A DNA stretch of 64,000 bases from Thermoproteota archaeon (GCA_015522685.1 WALU01000049.1:22441-86440); one strand, 5' to 3'; shown: positions 33,795 to 42,585, counted from the stretch's first letter. Notes: generated from the letters alone by a model not told the origin. Made by a program: numbers and translations.

Positions 33795-36700
33795 TCACCT
33801 CCTTGGCCTTATACCAGGTACATTCACCTCATTAGCTCTGTAATCGTACTTCTCTGGAGACGCTTTCCTGACAAATGCCAAGAATACCTTTGACTCCTGC
33901 ATCGTGGTGACTGTGTCCATGTAAACATCAGTAATCGTATTCGCCACGGCATACGTGCTATGGGCGCCCTGCCATCCCCAATGCCAAGGTAAGTTTATGA
34001 CATATACTTCTTTACCATCTATATTGAGTTTAGGTACTCTATGCGTGACTAGGGCTCTCACATAGATGATGTTCCTGTTGTTTCCTACTTCCACTATATC
34101 TCCGGGTTTTATCCCTAGTTTATCTGCTAAAGGCTTTGGAATTTCAGCAAATGGTTCTGGAACAAGTTCAGCTAGAAGAGGAACATTTCTAGTGAGCTGA
34201 CCTGTATGGAAGTGCTCTGTCATCCTATTTGTCGTAGCGACAACCACTTCAGCTCCTTTTGGCTTCTCCATTTCTTTCGGTAATATACTAACTGTCTCCT
34301 TGAGATGCTCCCAACCAGATGGTGGCTCCAAGAATTTATAGTTCTCAGATCTCCTCCAAGCCATTGCAGGGTATTTTGTCGCTAAATCTAGACTTGGAGA
34401 TTCAACAGGCTCATAATGCGTCGGATATCTCATATCCCAGGCGAGGATCTCACTTGGATTGCTCGGGTTCGGATATGCATACCACTCTCCGTACTTCTGC
34501 TTCATCTTTATTATCGCTTCTTTAAAGCCTACCTGTTCCACAAGGCTTCTCAATTCCTGGCTGAACTTATCCTTCACTTTAGCCCAATCATAGTAACCAA
34601 CATACTTGATGGTCTTTCCATTAACTTTCTTTGTTCCCTTGAAGTATGGTTTGAGGTAACTAGCCTTCCCTGCGTTTACAACTTCCTTATCATAGTAGAA
34701 GCTCTCACATAATGGACATCTTATCCCTAACTCATTGTAGCTTACCACTTTAGCCTCTGAACTTGAGAATTCTGCTATCTTGCCAACAACCTTCTCGTAC
34801 CACAGTAGCTCCTTAGAACTCCTTGCCCCAGTGAACAAATCAGCCATTCCTGACCAAGCCCTCTTATAGAATTTGCCTATAAGGAAGTTATGCCCGGGTA
34901 TGAAAGCAGGTCTCCATTTTCCGCTCTTTGCATCCATTATTTCTCCGCTCTCTCCAGTTATACTAACTGCCATCCCATTTAGCTCCTTACCAACCATGAA
35001 CTCTCCTGAAGGGAATTTGAAGTTGAACTTCTTGCCTAATGTTTTTGAGAGAGTCCACAGGTTATAGAGGATCCTTACGTTCTTGGGCCAAGTCCAAGAC
35101 CAGTCCTTATACATAAGGTATTTCTTATCTAGAATACCGTCTATGTCATTTTCTTCCCTGAGTAGGGGCTTCCTGCGTTTAGATAAATTTCTATGGTAAT
35201 ACCAGTCATACATCCCATTATAGAGATCCACCGCTAGATCTATCTCCTTATAAACGAGTTCAGGATCCACATACGCGTAGTCAGAATCGGGGAACTTACC
35301 AGTAGCGTAATCCATGAACGGCTCTATCTTTCTCTCATATAAATCAACGAACTCACCGGTGTATGGATTCTTTATTGCTACCTTCTCGCTTCTCTTACCG
35401 TAGGTTAGGCTTGGCATTCTTACTACTCCATATCTCTTGAAATAGTCCCAAAGCTTGACCATTATCCAGAGATCAGGCTTGGCCTCTCCTGCGGGAGGTA
35501 TTACTCTATCCTGCCACTGAACCCAACGATTGCTATTAGTTATAGAGCCATATTTCTCATACTGAACAGCCCCAGGAAGCAAGACATCAGCAAATGTTGA
35601 CGTCTCAGTTTCCCATAAGTCAACTACCACTAGAAGCTTAAGAGAAGCTAGAGCTTGATATGTAGCAAGGGCATCTGCATCACTAACAGCTATATTCTCA
35701 GCCATTATCATTGCTGCTTTTATCACATTATCAAAGAGAACGCCCTGCCACCAAGTATTCTCAGTGTACCCTTTACCAAACGGGAAGTCGCTTATTACTG
35801 TCCCGTTCTTGGGATCGCTTTCTGGATCAGTCCCAACGAATATCCCCCAAATAAGCTCGAAGCGACGCCAGTTCTGGAACCACCAGGACCACATAATCTT
35901 GGCGGAGTTGACATTGCCTTTTTCCCTTGGGCCAAAGCTACCTCCGGCCCAGTCAGGTATATTCCAGTGCCAAGCATCTGGGAAGCCTTGATTCTTCCAA
36001 TCCTGGTAAACTCTCATTTGAAGTGGGCTTGATGGCTGCTTTATATATCCAGGTAATACGTGGGATAAGATACACATATCAGTTGTCCCTTGAACATTAC
36101 TATGTCCTCTATATGGGTTGAGACCACCACCAGGGAATCCCATGTTCCCTAACGTGAGTTGGATTAAGGTACTCATTCTAGTAATTTGAGTGCCTACGTG
36201 ATGTTGAGTTTGTCCCATTGCCCACTGTATTGAGCCGAACCTCTTGAAGTTTGTTGTCACTCCACTATTCTCTACGTAAGTTTTAGCGATGAGCTCGAGC
36301 TTATCAACAGGTATACCTGTTATTTTAGATACCTCCTCGGCTGTATAAGCTTTTGACATATCTTTGAACTCTTTTATCTCACTCAGATCAACGTTGAACC
36401 TTGTTGCATATTCCTTGAATGTATCAAGTTCATCTACAGGTGGATTTCTCTCCCAGAATGCATAATGAAGGAGATACATCATGAAAGCCAGATCTGAGCC
36501 TGGCCTAAAGAATGTGAATATATCTGCCTGAGAAGCAGTCCTATTGTACCTAGGATCTACGACTATTAATTTCAGTCCCTTCTCCTTACCCCTCAGAGTA
36601 TGCCTCATACTGACTGGGTGGTTCTCAGCAGGATTACCACCGAATATCAAGTAAGCCGTTATAAATTGAGTATCTATGAAAGTTTGAGTCTGAGCTCCGA

Positions 36701-37421
36701 AACCTACAGTACCAGCAAGGCCAGCCACAGTCGTAGAATGACATCTTCTAGCATCATGATCTATGTTATAGCTTCCTAGCATTGTCGCGAGCTTCTTTAT
36801 GATGTATGCTTCTTCATTGGTAAGCTTAGCTCCAGCCTCTATCCAAAACGGGAACTTCTTGCCTTTATAGTAATAACCATCACTATTCTTCGGATTCCAT
36901 CCAACTTCATCTAATATCTTCTTCGTCTTCCCAGCTATATAGTTAAAGGCCTCATCCCAAGTTACACGCTTCCAGACAGGCTTATATTTCTCCAGTATTG
37001 CTCTAAGCTCATCTTGATTTCTTACTTTCTTTAGTTCTTCAACAGGAGGTTTGGGATTGACCCTTATCATAGGATATCTTAGCCTCCTAGAGTTATACTC
37101 TCCAAGTAGCTCCAAGGACGCTTCTCCTTTGGGACATAGCTTCCCTTCATTCAGCGGATTATCTGGATCTCCTTCTAAATGAACAACACTATCTCCATGT
37201 TTATAGAATATTATTCCACAGCCAACGGAGCAATATCCACAAACTCCCCTAACTTCTCTTGTTATCTGTAAGTTTTTCTGGCCTATCTCGCCAAGATAGT
37301 ACCTTTTAGGCTTAGGAAGTCCAAGTACTTTCTTTGTAGCATCTGAGAACATTAAAGAAAATGCACCGAGGCCCGCTACCTTGAGAAAAGTTCTTCTTGA
37401 AACCTTCAAATCTTCTATCAA
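33795..37421 (-). CDS. formate dehydrogenase alpha subunit, Tat-exported Mo/W enzyme
   Basis: About 1,208 residues. Tat signal SRRTFLKVAG near the N-terminus, then the 4Fe-4S motif CGYCSVGCGIIF with CPKG, and the molybdopterin core. The active-site motif is RRCHSTTVAGL near residue 226-230, with Cys where many enzymes have selenocysteine, followed by the catalytic His. It oxidises formate to CO2 on the outer face of the membrane, by analogy with FdnGHI. It is about 200 residues longer than FdnG; an insertion near residues 860-960 contains CPLC. TTG 37421 is preferred because GTG 37433 lies within the GGTGAT site. Confidence 0.92.
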   Translation of the reverse strand: MIEDLKVSRRTFLKVAGLGAFSLMFSDATKKVLGLPKPKRYYLGEIGQKNLQITREVRGVCGYCSVGCGIIFYKHGDSVVHLEGDPDNPLNEGKLCPKGEASLELLGEYNSRRLRYPMIRVNPKPPVEELKKVRNQDELRAILEKYKPVWKRVTWDEAFNYIAGKTKKILDEVGWNPKNSDGYYYKGKKFPFWIEAGAKLTNEEAYIIKKLATMLGSYNIDHDARRCHSTTVAGLAGTVGFGAQTQTFIDTQFITAYLIFGGNPAENHPVSMRHTLRGKEKGLKLIVVDPRYNRTASQADIFTFFRPGSDLAFMMYLLHYAFWERNPPVDELDTFKEYATRFNVDLSEIKEFKDMSKAYTAEEVSKITGIPVDKLELIAKTYVENSGVTTNFKRFGSIQWAMGQTQHHVGTQITRMSTLIQLTLGNMGFPGGGLNPYRGHSNVQGTTDMCILSHVLPGYIKQPSSPLQMRVYQDWKNQGFPDAWHWNIPDWAGGSFGPREKGNVNSAKIMWSWWFQNWRRFELIWGIFVGTDPESDPKNGTVISDFPFGKGYTENTWWQGVLFDNVIKAAMIMAENIAVSDADALATYQALASLKLLVVVDLWETETSTFADVLLPGAVQYEKYGSITNSNRWVQWQDRVIPPAGEAKPDLWIMVKLWDYFKRYGVVRMPSLTYGKRSEKVAIKNPYTGEFVDLYERKIEPFMDYATGKFPDSDYAYVDPELVYKEIDLAVDLYNGMYDWYYHRNLSKRRKPLLREENDIDGILDKKYLMYKDWSWTWPKNVRILYNLWTLSKTLGKKFNFKFPSGEFMVGKELNGMAVSITGESGEIMDAKSGKWRPAFIPGHNFLIGKFYKRAWSGMADLFTGARSSKELLWYEKVVGKIAEFSSSEAKVVSYNELGIRCPLCESFYYDKEVVNAGKASYLKPYFKGTKKVNGKTIKYVGYYDWAKVKDKFSQELRSLVEQVGFKEAIIKMKQKYGEWYAYPNPSNPSEILAWDMRYPTHYEPVESPSLDLATKYPAMAWRRSENYKFLEPPSGWEHLKETVSILPKEMEKPKGAEVVVATTNRMTEHFHTGQLTRNVPLLAELVPEPFAEIPKPLADKLGIKPGDIVEVGNNRNIIYVRALVTHRVPKLNIDGKEVYVINLPWHWGWQGAHSTYAVANTITDVYMDTVTTMQESKVFLAFVRKASPEKYDYRANEVNVPGIRPRR

Positions 37422-37446
37422 ATTTTTTATCACCTCTCTTGCAGAG

Positions 37447-37463
37447 TAGGGTCAAAGACCCTA
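37447..37463 (-). promoter_or_regulatory. 7-bp hairpin in fdhA leader
   Basis: TAGGGTC and GACCCTA pair across a 3-nt loop, ending about 15 bases before the fdhA ribosome binding site. A TATA-like TATATTTATATT on the minus strand at about 37484-37496 would place this in the 5' leader. It may affect mRNA stability or translation; function unproven. Confidence 0.4.
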
Positions 37464-37546
37464 AAACTTAGTTGAGACTTTTACAATATAAATATAGCCG
37501 AAAAATAACTTTATTATTCATTTTGGGATAGATATATCGAATCATA

Positions 37547-37566
37547 GTTATTATAATTGTGATAAC
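37547..37566. promoter_or_regulatory. imperfect palindrome, candidate ModE-type operator
   Basis: GTTAT-N10-ATAAC, symmetric at 16 of 20 positions, lies between divergent fdhA and the plus-strand genes 37675 and 37955. The half-site resembles the CGTTAT/ATAACG half-sites bound by bacterial ModE. The ModE-type regulator encoded 390 bp away makes this a natural target. Sequence resemblance only. Confidence 0.4.
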
Positions 37567-37674
37567 GTAATTGTCATATATAATTTATCATATGTTAATT
37601 AGTCTTTATGTTTTCGGAAGTCATTAGCCAATTGTATACAAAGGGTTATAATCGAGGATTGGACCATTTAGTGT

Positions 37675-37812
37675 ATGAGTTGTGAAGAGGATGATAATTT
37701 CGTAGAAGAACAGCCAGAAGATGAATTTGCTCTAGAAGAGCTAATGTTCCCTGAGAGGTCTAAATGTAGGAAGAAAGGTAGTAGGAAGAGGGATAAGTTT
37801 GTAGCTCGGTGA
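37675..37812 (+). CDS. small protein, 45 residues, acidic then basic
   Basis: ATG 37675 to TGA 37810-37812. It opens MSCEEDDNFVEEQPEDEFA and ends with a Lys/Arg-rich segment (RKKGSRKRDKF). Two cysteines. A TATA-like GGTTATAATC at 37645-37654 lies about 25 bases upstream, so a leaderless transcript is expected; that is the main evidence that it is expressed. Lies between the fdh operon and the ModE-type regulator. No family recognised. Confidence 0.45.
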   Translation: MSCEEDDNFVEEQPEDEFALEELMFPERSKCRKKGSRKRDKFVAR

Positions 37813-37954
37813 AAGTCCAAGGATCTTGTTGGTCTCTGCTCTTCTCTTTGTTAGTATACCGTGATGATATCATTTGATGGAATTTGTCACATGGGTATTC
37901 TATATTGGATAAGAGATAGTTTTATTAATCTGGGTTTTTAGGGAGTAGTCAGGA

Positions 37955-39016
37955 ATGAAACAAGAAAGTCTTCTAGATAGTTTGAAAGCATATAGAGAGG
38001 TAGCAATCACATACAAGGGACAAAGAATCCTCGATTCAAAACTTGCTAAGATTTTGGAGGACATAGATAAGAAAGGCTCTATTCTCTCTGCTGCCAAATC
38101 ACAGGGAGTATCTTATTCGTGGGTTTGGAACAAAATTAATGAAATGGAAGAACTATTAGGAGAAAAGGTAGTCTGTGTGAAGAGAGGAGGTCATAGAGGG
38201 GGAGGGGCCTCCTTAACAGATACTGGGAGGCTCGTTTTAGATTTTTATAATCAATCATCAGCTAAAGGTTATAGAAGGCCCTCTAAATCTAAAGCTGAAA
38301 CTAAGGAGGATAATACAGTATTTGGTGGGGGGTATGACCCTATCATAGAGGCTCTCCTAAAGCAATATGCCAGTGAAATAGAGTTTCAGTGGACAGGGTC
38401 CCTTACAGCTTTAACAGGTCTTCTTGCAGGTACAGTAGATATTGCTGGTATACATTTATATGATCCAGAGACAGGTACTTTTAATATCCCTTACGTGAGG
38501 AGGCTCTGGCTATCCGATTCCCTTATAGTGATGAGAGGATTTGAAAGAGAAATAGGCCTCATATTCAGGCCTGAGCTGGATGTATCCTTTCCATCGGAGA
38601 TAATAGAGAAGGGGCTTCGATATGTTAACCTAATCAAAGGTCATGGAGCCAGAGTACTTGCCGACTGTCTTCTAAGGATGAGTGTTAGGATGCTAGGTCA
38701 TAGTGATCCCAATTTGGAGAAGTTGATAAGGGGATACGATGTCGAGGTGAGAACGTCATTTGGGGTAGCCAAGAAGATAGTTAGAGGAGAAGCTGATGTT
38801 GGATTCGGCATAAGGAAGGTAGCCGTAGAGTTCGGTTTAGGGTTCAAAAGGTTATTATGGGAGAATTATGATCTTGCAATCCGAAAGGAATCGTTAGGAA
38901 AGCTTATGATATCTAAGATAATTGAGATTCTCACATCAGAGAAAGCAAAGAGTATGATAAGGAAAAGTGAGGGTTATAGACCTTCACCTGATTTTGGTGC
39001 CATTCTCCTTAGATAA
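37955..39016 (+). CDS. ModE-type HTH regulator fused to a molybdate/tungstate-binding-like domain
   Basis: 353 residues. The N-terminal winged helix of the ModE/LysR kind spans about residues 25-95 (KGSILSAAKSQGVSYSWVWN, then RGGHRGGGASLTDTGR). From residue 115 there is a periplasmic-binding-protein-like domain (LTALTGLLAGTVDIAGIHLY near 155, FGVAKKIVRGEADVGFGIRK near 270), PF12727-like. Such proteins sense molybdate, tungstate or the cofactor and regulate uptake or molybdoenzyme genes. Placement opposite the fdh operon suggests it controls it. Confidence 0.82.
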   Translation: MKQESLLDSLKAYREVAITYKGQRILDSKLAKILEDIDKKGSILSAAKSQGVSYSWVWNKINEMEELLGEKVVCVKRGGHRGGGASLTDTGRLVLDFYNQSSAKGYRRPSKSKAETKEDNTVFGGGYDPIIEALLKQYASEIEFQWTGSLTALTGLLAGTVDIAGIHLYDPETGTFNIPYVRRLWLSDSLIVMRGFEREIGLIFRPELDVSFPSEIIEKGLRYVNLIKGHGARVLADCLLRMSVRMLGHSDPNLEKLIRGYDVEVRTSFGVAKKIVRGEADVGFGIRKVAVEFGLGFKRLLWENYDLAIRKESLGKLMISKIIEILTSEKAKSMIRKSEGYRPSPDFGAILLR

Positions 39017-39061
39017 GACTTAGAGCATTAACTGGGAACATGAACTATAGTTCCCTGTATC

Positions 39062-39367
39062 CTACTCGGGAAACATTTCCTCGATATGGCTCGTATCAGG
39101 GTTCCAAACTTTCAATTTTATCCCCTTTTTCTCCTTAGGTTCTATCATAAGATATCTCTTGGAAGTTTTGGTGGGTATTATAAAGTACTCATCCACTCTA
39201 CCACTCTTATGGTAAAGTACTAGTTTATACTTATTCTCTGTCCTTTCTTTCGTTTCTAGGTCTCTATACTCTATGAGAGCGAACTGACCTCTGGAGACTA
39301 TTGTCCTTATTTCCTTCTTTCCCTTCCTACTTATCGTTATTGCCTTCTCCACAGACATACCCATCAA
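39062..39367 (-). CDS. hypothetical protein, 101 residues
   Basis: Not recognised. Basic, mostly beta: KAITISRKGKKEIRTIV, FALIEYRDLETKERTEN, YKLVLYHKSGRVDEYFIIP. It lies 35 bp downstream of another small protein, itself downstream of the MobB-like and DUF84 genes, all on the minus strand, so it is probably the last gene of a four-gene transcript. Confidence 0.55.
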   Translation of the reverse strand: MMGMSVEKAITISRKGKKEIRTIVSRGQFALIEYRDLETKERTENKYKLVLYHKSGRVDEYFIIPTKTSKRYLMIEPKEKKGIKLKVWNPDTSHIEEMFPE

Positions 39368-39402
39368 ATATTGCTGTGATAGGAGGATATAATCTTCTCC
39401 AT

Positions 39403-39726
39403 TTAGTAACCATAGCCTTCCTCCGTGAAGCCACTTGTCTCTTCCTTTTTGAGATTAAGCTTCAGCATATCTCCTATTGTCGGTCTTCCTAACTTCTCAT
39501 ACTCTTCCGGAGTTAGTGTTATGGTTACCGCAGGCATTTGAACCTGAGCAACTGGAGTAGGTAGCTTCATGTACTTCTCCATAGCCCTGACTACTTGAAA
39601 CATCATAGCTTCCTCCTCGCTCTCAGGAGGAGGTACCTCTTCAACACCTTTAGGCCTGCTTAGAGAGAGGATTACCCCAGGAGGAGCTTTCCTGACTTCA
39701 GTCACTTCTAAATAAAGTTCTAACAT
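39403..39726 (-). CDS. hypothetical protein, 107 residues
   Basis: Not firmly recognised. A beta-strand opening (MLELYLEVTEVRKAPPGVIL), a proline-rich acidic linker (EEVPPPESEEEAM), a helix, then VTITLTPEEYEKLGRPTIGD. The last segment recalls small proteins that accompany archaeal actin-like genes, but no actin is in the window and the resemblance is weak. ATG 39726, with AGGGG upstream, is preferred over ATG 39750. Confidence 0.5.
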   Translation of the reverse strand: MLELYLEVTEVRKAPPGVILSLSRPKGVEEVPPPESEEEAMMFQVVRAMEKYMKLPTPVAQVQMPAVTITLTPEEYEKLGRPTIGDMLKLNLKKEETSGFTEEGYGY

Positions 39727-39798
39727 TATAACCCCTTTTTTGAGTTGCATACATTAATAATGTTTGATCCTCCATTTCTTCAGTAGTCGCTATGAGCA

Positions 39799-40314
39799 TT
39801 AAGCTTTTCGAGGTAATGGAGGAAGGTACCTCATCCTCCTTCCCTCCCCTATTATCGCCTCAGCTAGCTCTCTAGGACTGTTATAACCTCTTGTATAGTC
39901 TCCTCTGGTAGAATAAACTCCTATTATAGGAGGAGCTAGCTGATCTATTAAGGAGATCGCTTCCTTAGCGCTCCACACAGCCAGCGCCTTGAAAACTCTC
40001 TCATCATCAGCTGCTATCTTCCTGAATCCTAGTAAAATAATTGCATCTGGCTTTACAGGCATCAGGCATTGAATTCCCTTGACAAGTTCATCTAAACTGT
40101 CAGGAACGTATGTAGATGTGTAAGCTATTCTACCGGCAGAGTATGCCACTTTCACACTTGCTCCAGCCCAAGCCAGTTCCATGAGTTCTTTAGGCATGCT
40201 TACTTTCCTCAATGATATTGCAGAGGCTACTCTATATCCAGAACTTGCCAGTATCTTAGTAAGAGCACCATATAAGTCATTTCTTTTGCTTCCTAAGATT
40301 GATACAAGCATCAT
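39799..40314 (-). CDS. MobB-like protein lacking the P-loop
   Basis: About 171 residues. The layout follows MobB (molybdopterin-guanine dinucleotide biosynthesis accessory GTPase): an opening strand MMLVSILGS, a helix, then SSGYRVASAIS. A middle segment, ELMELAWAGASVKVAYSAGR, echoes the AGA-x-x-V block, and DAIILLGFRKI echoes the D-x-x-x-x-EGF block. The Walker A motif is missing (GSKRNDLYG in its place), so nucleotide binding by the usual route is unlikely. ATG 40314 is chosen because GGTG lies six bases upstream. It begins about where DUF84 ends. Confidence 0.5.
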   Translation of the reverse strand: MMLVSILGSKRNDLYGALTKILASSGYRVASAISLRKVSMPKELMELAWAGASVKVAYSAGRIAYTSTYVPDSLDELVKGIQCLMPVKPDAIILLGFRKIAADDERVFKALAVWSAKEAISLIDQLAPPIIGVYSTRGDYTRGYNSPRELAEAIIGEGRRMRYLPPLPRKA

Positions 40315-40319
40315 TTTCA

Positions 40320-40847
40320 TCACCCAGGCCATCTCTCGGATGATACAAACTTAGCTAGAGCCATAAAGACCCCATGCACATATAAATCAGTCCTACTTAC
40401 CGCCCCTCTCGTGAAAAATCCTATAGCACCTTCTTCCCTCCTTATATTTGCTCTGCCACTTATTTCAGCCATGAGGTCTCCCAATTCCTTCCCCATGAGG
40501 AGCTTAGGAATGAAGCTTCTTGGACATTCAAACCAGCCGCTAGTTCCAGTGTTATAAACTCTATCCTTTCTCTCTATCCAGACGAACCCGGTACAGTAGT
40601 AGCGGCCGGCAAAATAGGATATTCCTCCTTCTATACCCACCCCGAAGTCGGCACCTGTCTTCATTAAAGAAGCTTTAGCCCTGTTCTTGGCTCCTTCTAC
40701 TACCAAAGGCCCAATAGGCTCTAGAGGTACTCTGCTATCTACCTTGACTCCTTCTACCTCAACGATCCAAAATTTAGAGAAAGCACGCTTGGTAGCTTCT
40801 ATTTTAACGGGGTTTGTGGAACCTACTGCAACCAACAACTTCTCCAT
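40320..40847 (-). CDS. DUF84 inosine/xanthosine triphosphatase
   Basis: 175 residues, the YjjX/DUF84 family of house-cleaning NTPases that hydrolyse ITP/XTP. Motifs: [16 protein letters not shown] at the N-terminus, [10 protein letters not shown] near 55, [11 protein letters not shown] near 68, and [19 protein letters not shown] near 130. First gene of a minus-strand group of four. Its promoter shares a short divergent region with the YbjN-like gene. Confidence 0.88.
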   Translation of the reverse strand: MEKLLVAVGSTNPVKIEATKRAFSKFWIVEVEGVKVDSRVPLEPIGPLVVEGAKNRAKASLMKTGADFGVGIEGGISYFAGRYYCTGFVWIERKDRVYNTGTSGWFECPRSFIPKLLMGKELGDLMAEISGRANIRREEGAIGFFTRGAVSRTDLYVHGVFMALAKFVSSERWPG

Positions 40848-40912
40848 CTCGGATCATAATCAATGTACACTTATACTTATTACTACGCACCTCATTAACT
40901 CCTGGTGATCAT

Positions 40913-41314
40913 CTGACAGGTGAGATAGAGGCCCAAGTAGAGGAATATCTCAATAAAATGAATGTGAAATACCGGAAGGAAGAAGGTGCAATCACTTCTC
41001 TTTGGAAGGTCGGAGATAAGGAGTATTGGGTTCTCGTATTCATCGGAGACGATTGGGTTGCTGTTAGAGCAACAATTTTGAGGAAAGATAAGGTTCCACA
41101 AAGCGTAGATTTCTTTAAGCAGCTGCTTAAAGCCCATTACAGCCTTGCGGAGGTGAGATATGACATGGATGAGGAGGGTAATATAGGATCAAGTAAAACA
41201 ATACCAGCTACAGGCCTTAATCAAGATATATTCTCAAGCGAGTTCAATTCTATTGTCTTCGCTATAGACTACTTCAGACAGGAGATAGCTTCTAGGTTTG
41301 AGATAAAACTCTAG
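40913..41314 (+). CDS. YbjN/T3SS-chaperone-like small protein, probable CTG start
   Basis: About 133 residues: an N-terminal helix EIEAQVEEYLNKMN, then beta strands DKEYWVLVFIGDDWVAVRATI and a helical C-terminus (FNSIVFAIDYFRQEI), like the YbjN/CesT chaperone fold. GGTGATC at 40904-40910 is followed by two bases and CTG, the exact spacing used before ATG in ctaB and fdhB and before TTG in pyrH. A TATA-like CTTATACTTAT at 40870-40880 agrees. The only upstream ATG in frame (40814) lies before this TATA and inside the DUF84 gene. ATG 40958 would drop the first helix. Confidence 0.65.
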   Translation: MTGEIEAQVEEYLNKMNVKYRKEEGAITSLWKVGDKEYWVLVFIGDDWVAVRATILRKDKVPQSVDFFKQLLKAHYSLAEVRYDMDEEGNIGSSKTIPATGLNQDIFSSEFNSIVFAIDYFRQEIASRFEIKL

Positions 41315-41416
41315 ACTAATCTAAACTAAAATTATTTTCTTCACTTTCATTAGATCTTATCTCAAGGATTAACATTTATGGGTAGGGAACTAGTTCAAAG
41401 GATTTACCACTATCCT

Positions 41417-42430
41417 CTATCTTTCCTCTATAAACTCATCTACAGCCATTCCAAAATGTCTAGCCATTCTACCTTCGACGTATGCTAGTATCTTATCTCC
41501 AATCTTAGCTTCAGTGACTGATAAAGGAGTTCCATCAGGCCTCATTAGAGGAACAGTCTCTGCGAGCTGAAGAATTGCCCAACCTTCTTTTCCATTAGTC
41601 TTAGCCCTGATTAGGACTAAAGGCCTTCTTTCCATCTTAGCCCTTCCTGTGCTCATGACTCTTTTCCTGCCATCCTTGCTAACTGCTAATACCTCTACTC
41701 CAGACCTTATCTCGGATAGATACTTTGTCTTTTCATTCGGCATTAGTATATAGTTTGAAACAGCCCCAGCATTAACCCTGAACTCCCTAGGCGATGTGAA
41801 AGGCGATTCTAAATTCTCACTATGAACTAGGAGGAAGAAAGAAGCGGAACCGCCTACAAGCATTCCCTCCCCCTTTGAAAGGATTGAGGCCGTATCCACG
41901 CAAACCCGATCACCCATACCTACCTCTCTAACCTCAGTAACTTCTGCAGTGACTAGGTGTAGGGGAGTAGCCTCCTCAAGTATTCTCTTAGCCTCGCTTA
42001 ACTCACTTAAATCATGTATGGAGACCACCACTCCCTTTATTCCTCTTTCCAATACTCCCAAGAGGGATCTAGCTTCTTCAAGTGTGGTAGCAATAGCATA
42101 GATCCTATCCCCGCTGCCAAGGCTAGCAATTAAATTCTCTAAAGGAATTATCTTCCAGCCCTTGCTATCTATGAGTACATTCTCAGAAGTAGCAGCTTCC
42201 TCTACTATAGAAAGATCATCTGGACTCTTAATCCTGACTAATGTGAGATCCCCTTTAGAAGGCCATTCTTCCACTTTGACTAGAGATGAAGCATTAACTG
42301 AACCCTCTAAACTCTCCCTCGCTTCCTGACTTAAGGCCAGTATCTTAAAGCCCATCTTAGCAGCTTTCTCTATAATCAGATCGGGAGAGTTATCAGCCAG
42401 AATTATGAGTTCCTTGGACTCCGTAGACAT
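41417..42430 (-). CDS. aroB': 3-dehydroquinate synthase type II
   Basis: Archaeal enzyme that oxidatively deaminates and cyclises the amino-dideoxy heptulosonate precursor to 3-dehydroquinate with NAD, replacing the DAHP route. Conserved segments: DRVCVDTASILSKGEGMLVG near residue 180, NLESPFTSPREFRVNAG near 212, and GRMARHFGMAVDEF at the C-terminus. 337 residues, normal. A 24-bp piece of its 5' region recurs at 42586-42609. aroE and aroK lie 1.6 kb away on the other strand. Confidence 0.92.
   Translation of the reverse strand: MSTESKELIILADNSPDLIIEKAAKMGFKILALSQEARESLEGSVNASSLVKVEEWPSKGDLTLVRIKSPDDLSIVEEAATSENVLIDSKGWKIIPLENLIASLGSGDRIYAIATTLEEARSLLGVLERGIKGVVVSIHDLSELSEAKRILEEATPLHLVTAEVTEVREVGMGDRVCVDTASILSKGEGMLVGGSASFFLLVHSENLESPFTSPREFRVNAGAVSNYILMPNEKTKYLSEIRSGVEVLAVSKDGRKRVMSTGRAKMERRPLVLIRAKTNGKEGWAILQLAETVPLMRPDGTPLSVTEAKIGDKILAYVEGRMARHFGMAVDEFIEER
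42343..42366. repeat. 24-bp direct repeat, copy inside aroB'
   Basis: Exact match to 42586-42609. Within aroB' it encodes the AAKMGFK region near residue 25. A 24-base identity 240 bp apart is not expected by chance. Confidence 0.8.
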
Positions 42431-42585
42431 CGCATTAGCCTATAGAAATGAAGTAATTTAAGTTGAAGTGCGATTCTCTCTGCACTCCCAATATCTAGAA
42501 ATTGTTACATTAACTTGATGGATGCAAATTTCGTTCTACTTGGAGCTTCTCTCTGGCGGTGATTCTATTAGGCTAATAAAGAGCT

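Noticed and set aside
36735-36760. Selenocysteine in formate dehydrogenase
   Set aside because: The active-site codon is TGT (Cys), not TGA.
39062-39726. Arcadin-type actin partners
   Set aside because: Only a weak resemblance of one segment, and no actin-like gene in the window.
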